The translations under genes and the position numbers were made by a program. Source: Phycisphaerae bacterium (GTDB lineage Bacteria; Planctomycetota; Phycisphaerae; Sedimentisphaerales; SG8-4). Taken from it: a stretch of DNA of 7,338 bases. Below are positions 6,319 through 7,338 of the stretch, one piece after another. Below the pieces are notes generated by a model that searched no databases, was not told the origin of the DNA, and saw nothing but the letters and a program-made list of their open reading frames with translations. The stretch is taken from assembly GCA_030613765.1 (NCBI GenBank), contig JAUWLI010000143.1:1-7338 (forward strand). The letters run 5' to 3'. Position 1 is the stretch's first letter. Each line of letters starts with the position of its first letter.

Positions 6319-7089
6319 TTAAGGCCCCATTCCCCCCATGCCGCCATACCCTAATTCACCCCAAACACCCCTTTGCATCCTGGGTATATCCAGGCTATTC
6401 GGAAAATCTATAGCCTTCCATATTCCGGTGTTGAACTCATTGCATTTAGGCGTAAGAGGGTCCTTGCATTTCCAGTACTCGCTGTGCCCATCTGCAAAGC
6501 CCAGGGTCCCGCCATCACCATGTCGTACGGGAGGTTCGTCCCGCCAGGCCGGCCTCCTGTAATATATGCTCCAGCCACCCATGGGAGTGGCCCCGCTGTT
6601 TTCAATGAAAACAATCCTCTTGGTTGGATTGCGAATCTCCGTCCTGTGTTTGAGCATCGGTCCGTTATCGTATTTGGCAGTATTCATGGCATCAACTGCA
6701 GAGTACGTCCGCCACTCATGAATTAAAGCGTTCGGGCACTTGTAAAGTTTTATGCTCTTGGTGTAATGATACAAAGAGCCCTTTTTGATAGCTTGTATCA
6801 TCTCATCGTCGGTGAGACTCGCTGCGGGCCAGTCTAACTCTACCCAGGGAATCTCATTAGGATGCAGGCCATCGTGCTCGCGTATATCGCCGCGGACAAT
6901 CCTGCCGTCGTTTTCATCCGCATACAAATTCCACGCAAGCACCAATTGCCTAAGGTTGTTTAGGCAAACAACGCGCATGCCCTGCTCCCGGGCCCGTTCC
7001 AATGCCGGCATCAGTATTGCCATCAGCAGTGCAATAATGGCAATTACCACCAAAAGTTCTACTAAAGTAAATGCCTTTCGCCTGAACAT
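6319..7089 (-). CDS. Prepilin-like protein with N-terminal cleavage/methylation motif and H-X9-DG domain
   Basis: A 256-residue protein with a class III (type IV pilin/type II pseudopilin) signal: a short basic leader MFRRKA, predicted prepilin-peptidase cleavage before F7, E11 at mature position +5, and a hydrophobic helix to about residue 29. The globular part follows, with paired cysteines C42 and C118 (KCPN) and C208 and C216. H190-X9-D200-G201 ([14 protein letters not shown]) is the H-X9-DG signature. Such proteins are abundant and multi-copy in planctomycetes; they are processed like pseudopilins and thought to sit in the envelope, but their function is not established. The tail is Gly/Met-rich ([10 protein letters not shown]). 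AAGGAGT (7096-7102, minus strand) with a 6-nt spacer fixes the start. No pilus or secretion genes adjoin, so this is a stand-alone member, not part of a main secretion operon. It ends at the bidirectional terminator. Confidence 0.9.
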   Translation of the reverse strand: MFRRKAFTLVELLVVIAIIALLMAILMPALERAREQGMRVVCLNNLRQLVLAWNLYADENDGRIVRGDIREHDGLHPNEIPWVELDWPAASLTDDEMIQAIKKGSLYHYTKSIKLYKCPNALIHEWRTYSAVDAMNTAKYDNGPMLKHRTEIRNPTKRIVFIENSGATPMGGWSIYYRRPAWRDEPPVRHGDGGTLGFADGHSEYWKCKDPLTPKCNEFNTGIWKAIDFPNSLDIPRMQRGVWGELGYGGMGGMGP

Positions 7090-7140
7090 AATGATACTCC
7101 TTCAATGTGCCTTTGAGGCGATTTAATATAAACCAATGTT

Positions 7141-7169
7141 ATTTTACCACAAAACCATCCTCACCGCAA
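7141..7169 (-). promoter_or_regulatory. Candidate promoter for the prepilin-like gene
   Basis: On the minus strand TTGCGG (7164-7169, three of six) and TAAAAT (7141-7146, five of six) are 17 nt apart. Transcription would start near 7134, leaving a leader of about 45 nt. The TAAAAT -10 is the same as that of the small membrane protein gene. A second AT-rich string, TATATT, closer to the gene is an alternative -10. Confidence 0.35.
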
Positions 7170-7257
7170 GCAAAAAAAATGCCCTTTTTTGTCTCTCAAG
7201 TGCAACATAAAAGATAAAATTATGGATGAGTCCTGTGCTTTATGTCCTACAGTAATA

Positions 7258-7338
7258 TCACTGGCCCCATACACCAATCTCGCTTTTGCGAAGATCCGGA
7301 TTGTCCGGTTGTGGCTGAGACCAAGCCTTCATCAAGAG
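7258..7338 (-). CDS. Possible C-terminal end of a gene running off the right edge
   Basis: On the minus strand a frame is open from the window edge to TGA at 7258-7260. It encodes 26 residues ending PQPDNPDLRKSEIGVWGQ. The composition looks protein-like and the strand agrees with the prepilin-like gene 168 nt downstream. Two plus-strand frames (ATG at 7222 and at 7242) are also open to the edge, but neither has a Shine-Dalgarno, so I favour the minus strand. The piece is too short to assign a family. I saw no convincing terminator after the stop. Confidence 0.35.
   Translation of the reverse strand, partial: LLMKAWSQPQPDNPDLRKSEIGVWGQ

Noticed and set aside
7205..7245. Inverted repeat ACATAAA/TTTATGT as a terminator for the right-edge gene
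   Set aside because: The stem is only 7 AT-rich pairs with a 27-nt loop and no T-tract, so it is probably chance.
1..7338. CRISPR array, insertion sequence, tRNA or rRNA
   Set aside because: I saw no regularly spaced direct repeats other than the heptamer array, no transposase frame or terminal inverted repeats, and no recognisable structural RNA sequence.

Overview
The window looks like chromosomal DNA of a planctomycete, most likely from the Phycisphaerae/Sedimentisphaerales side. The evidence is a prepilin-like protein with the H-X9-DG motif that is typical of planctomycetes, a HTH protein of a style I associate with that phylum (excisionase-like HTH fused to a receiver-like domain), a large secreted PhoD-like phosphatase, moderate GC content, and short gene clusters with frequent strand switches. 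This placement comes from family recognition, not from a search.

Layout from left to right. A heptamer tandem repeat (70-118) abuts the start of a DUF434/DUF5616 protein (119-844, +). This gene converges, with a 10-nt gap, on a HAD-IA phosphatase/phosphomutase-like gene (855-1547, -). A 198-nt divergent spacer follows, then a secreted PhoD-like metallophosphatase (1746-3578, +). Just behind it lies what looks like the ruined start of another exported protein: a strong Shine-Dalgarno, an ATA where ATG is expected, an SRRD-ILKAVGL twin-arginine-like peptide broken by a 4-nt insertion, and a perfect hairpin (3587-3700). A small single-span membrane protein follows (3733-4005, -) with a good sigma70-type promoter. 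Next are a DegT/DnrJ/EryC1 sugar aminotransferase (4187-5317, -), a 291-nt spacer, and a HTH plus degenerate receiver regulator (5609-6187, +). A textbook bidirectional terminator (6225-6248) separates the regulator from the prepilin-like H-X9-DG protein (6319-7089, -). The last 80 nt probably hold the C-terminus of one more minus-strand gene.

The genes do not form an obvious pathway. They read as independent transcription units: most have their own promoter or SD, and neighbours differ in function. Two products act outside the cytoplasm by their signals (the phosphatase and the prepilin-like protein), and one small protein is membrane anchored. The aminotransferase has no sugar-biosynthesis neighbours in view. 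I do not see a defence system, a CRISPR array, an insertion sequence or an RNA gene. The points most worth a second look are the pseudo-receiver in the HTH protein, the eroded Tat-signal remnant, the heptamer array at a start codon, and the possible PIN/NYN-like nuclease signature in the DUF434 protein.
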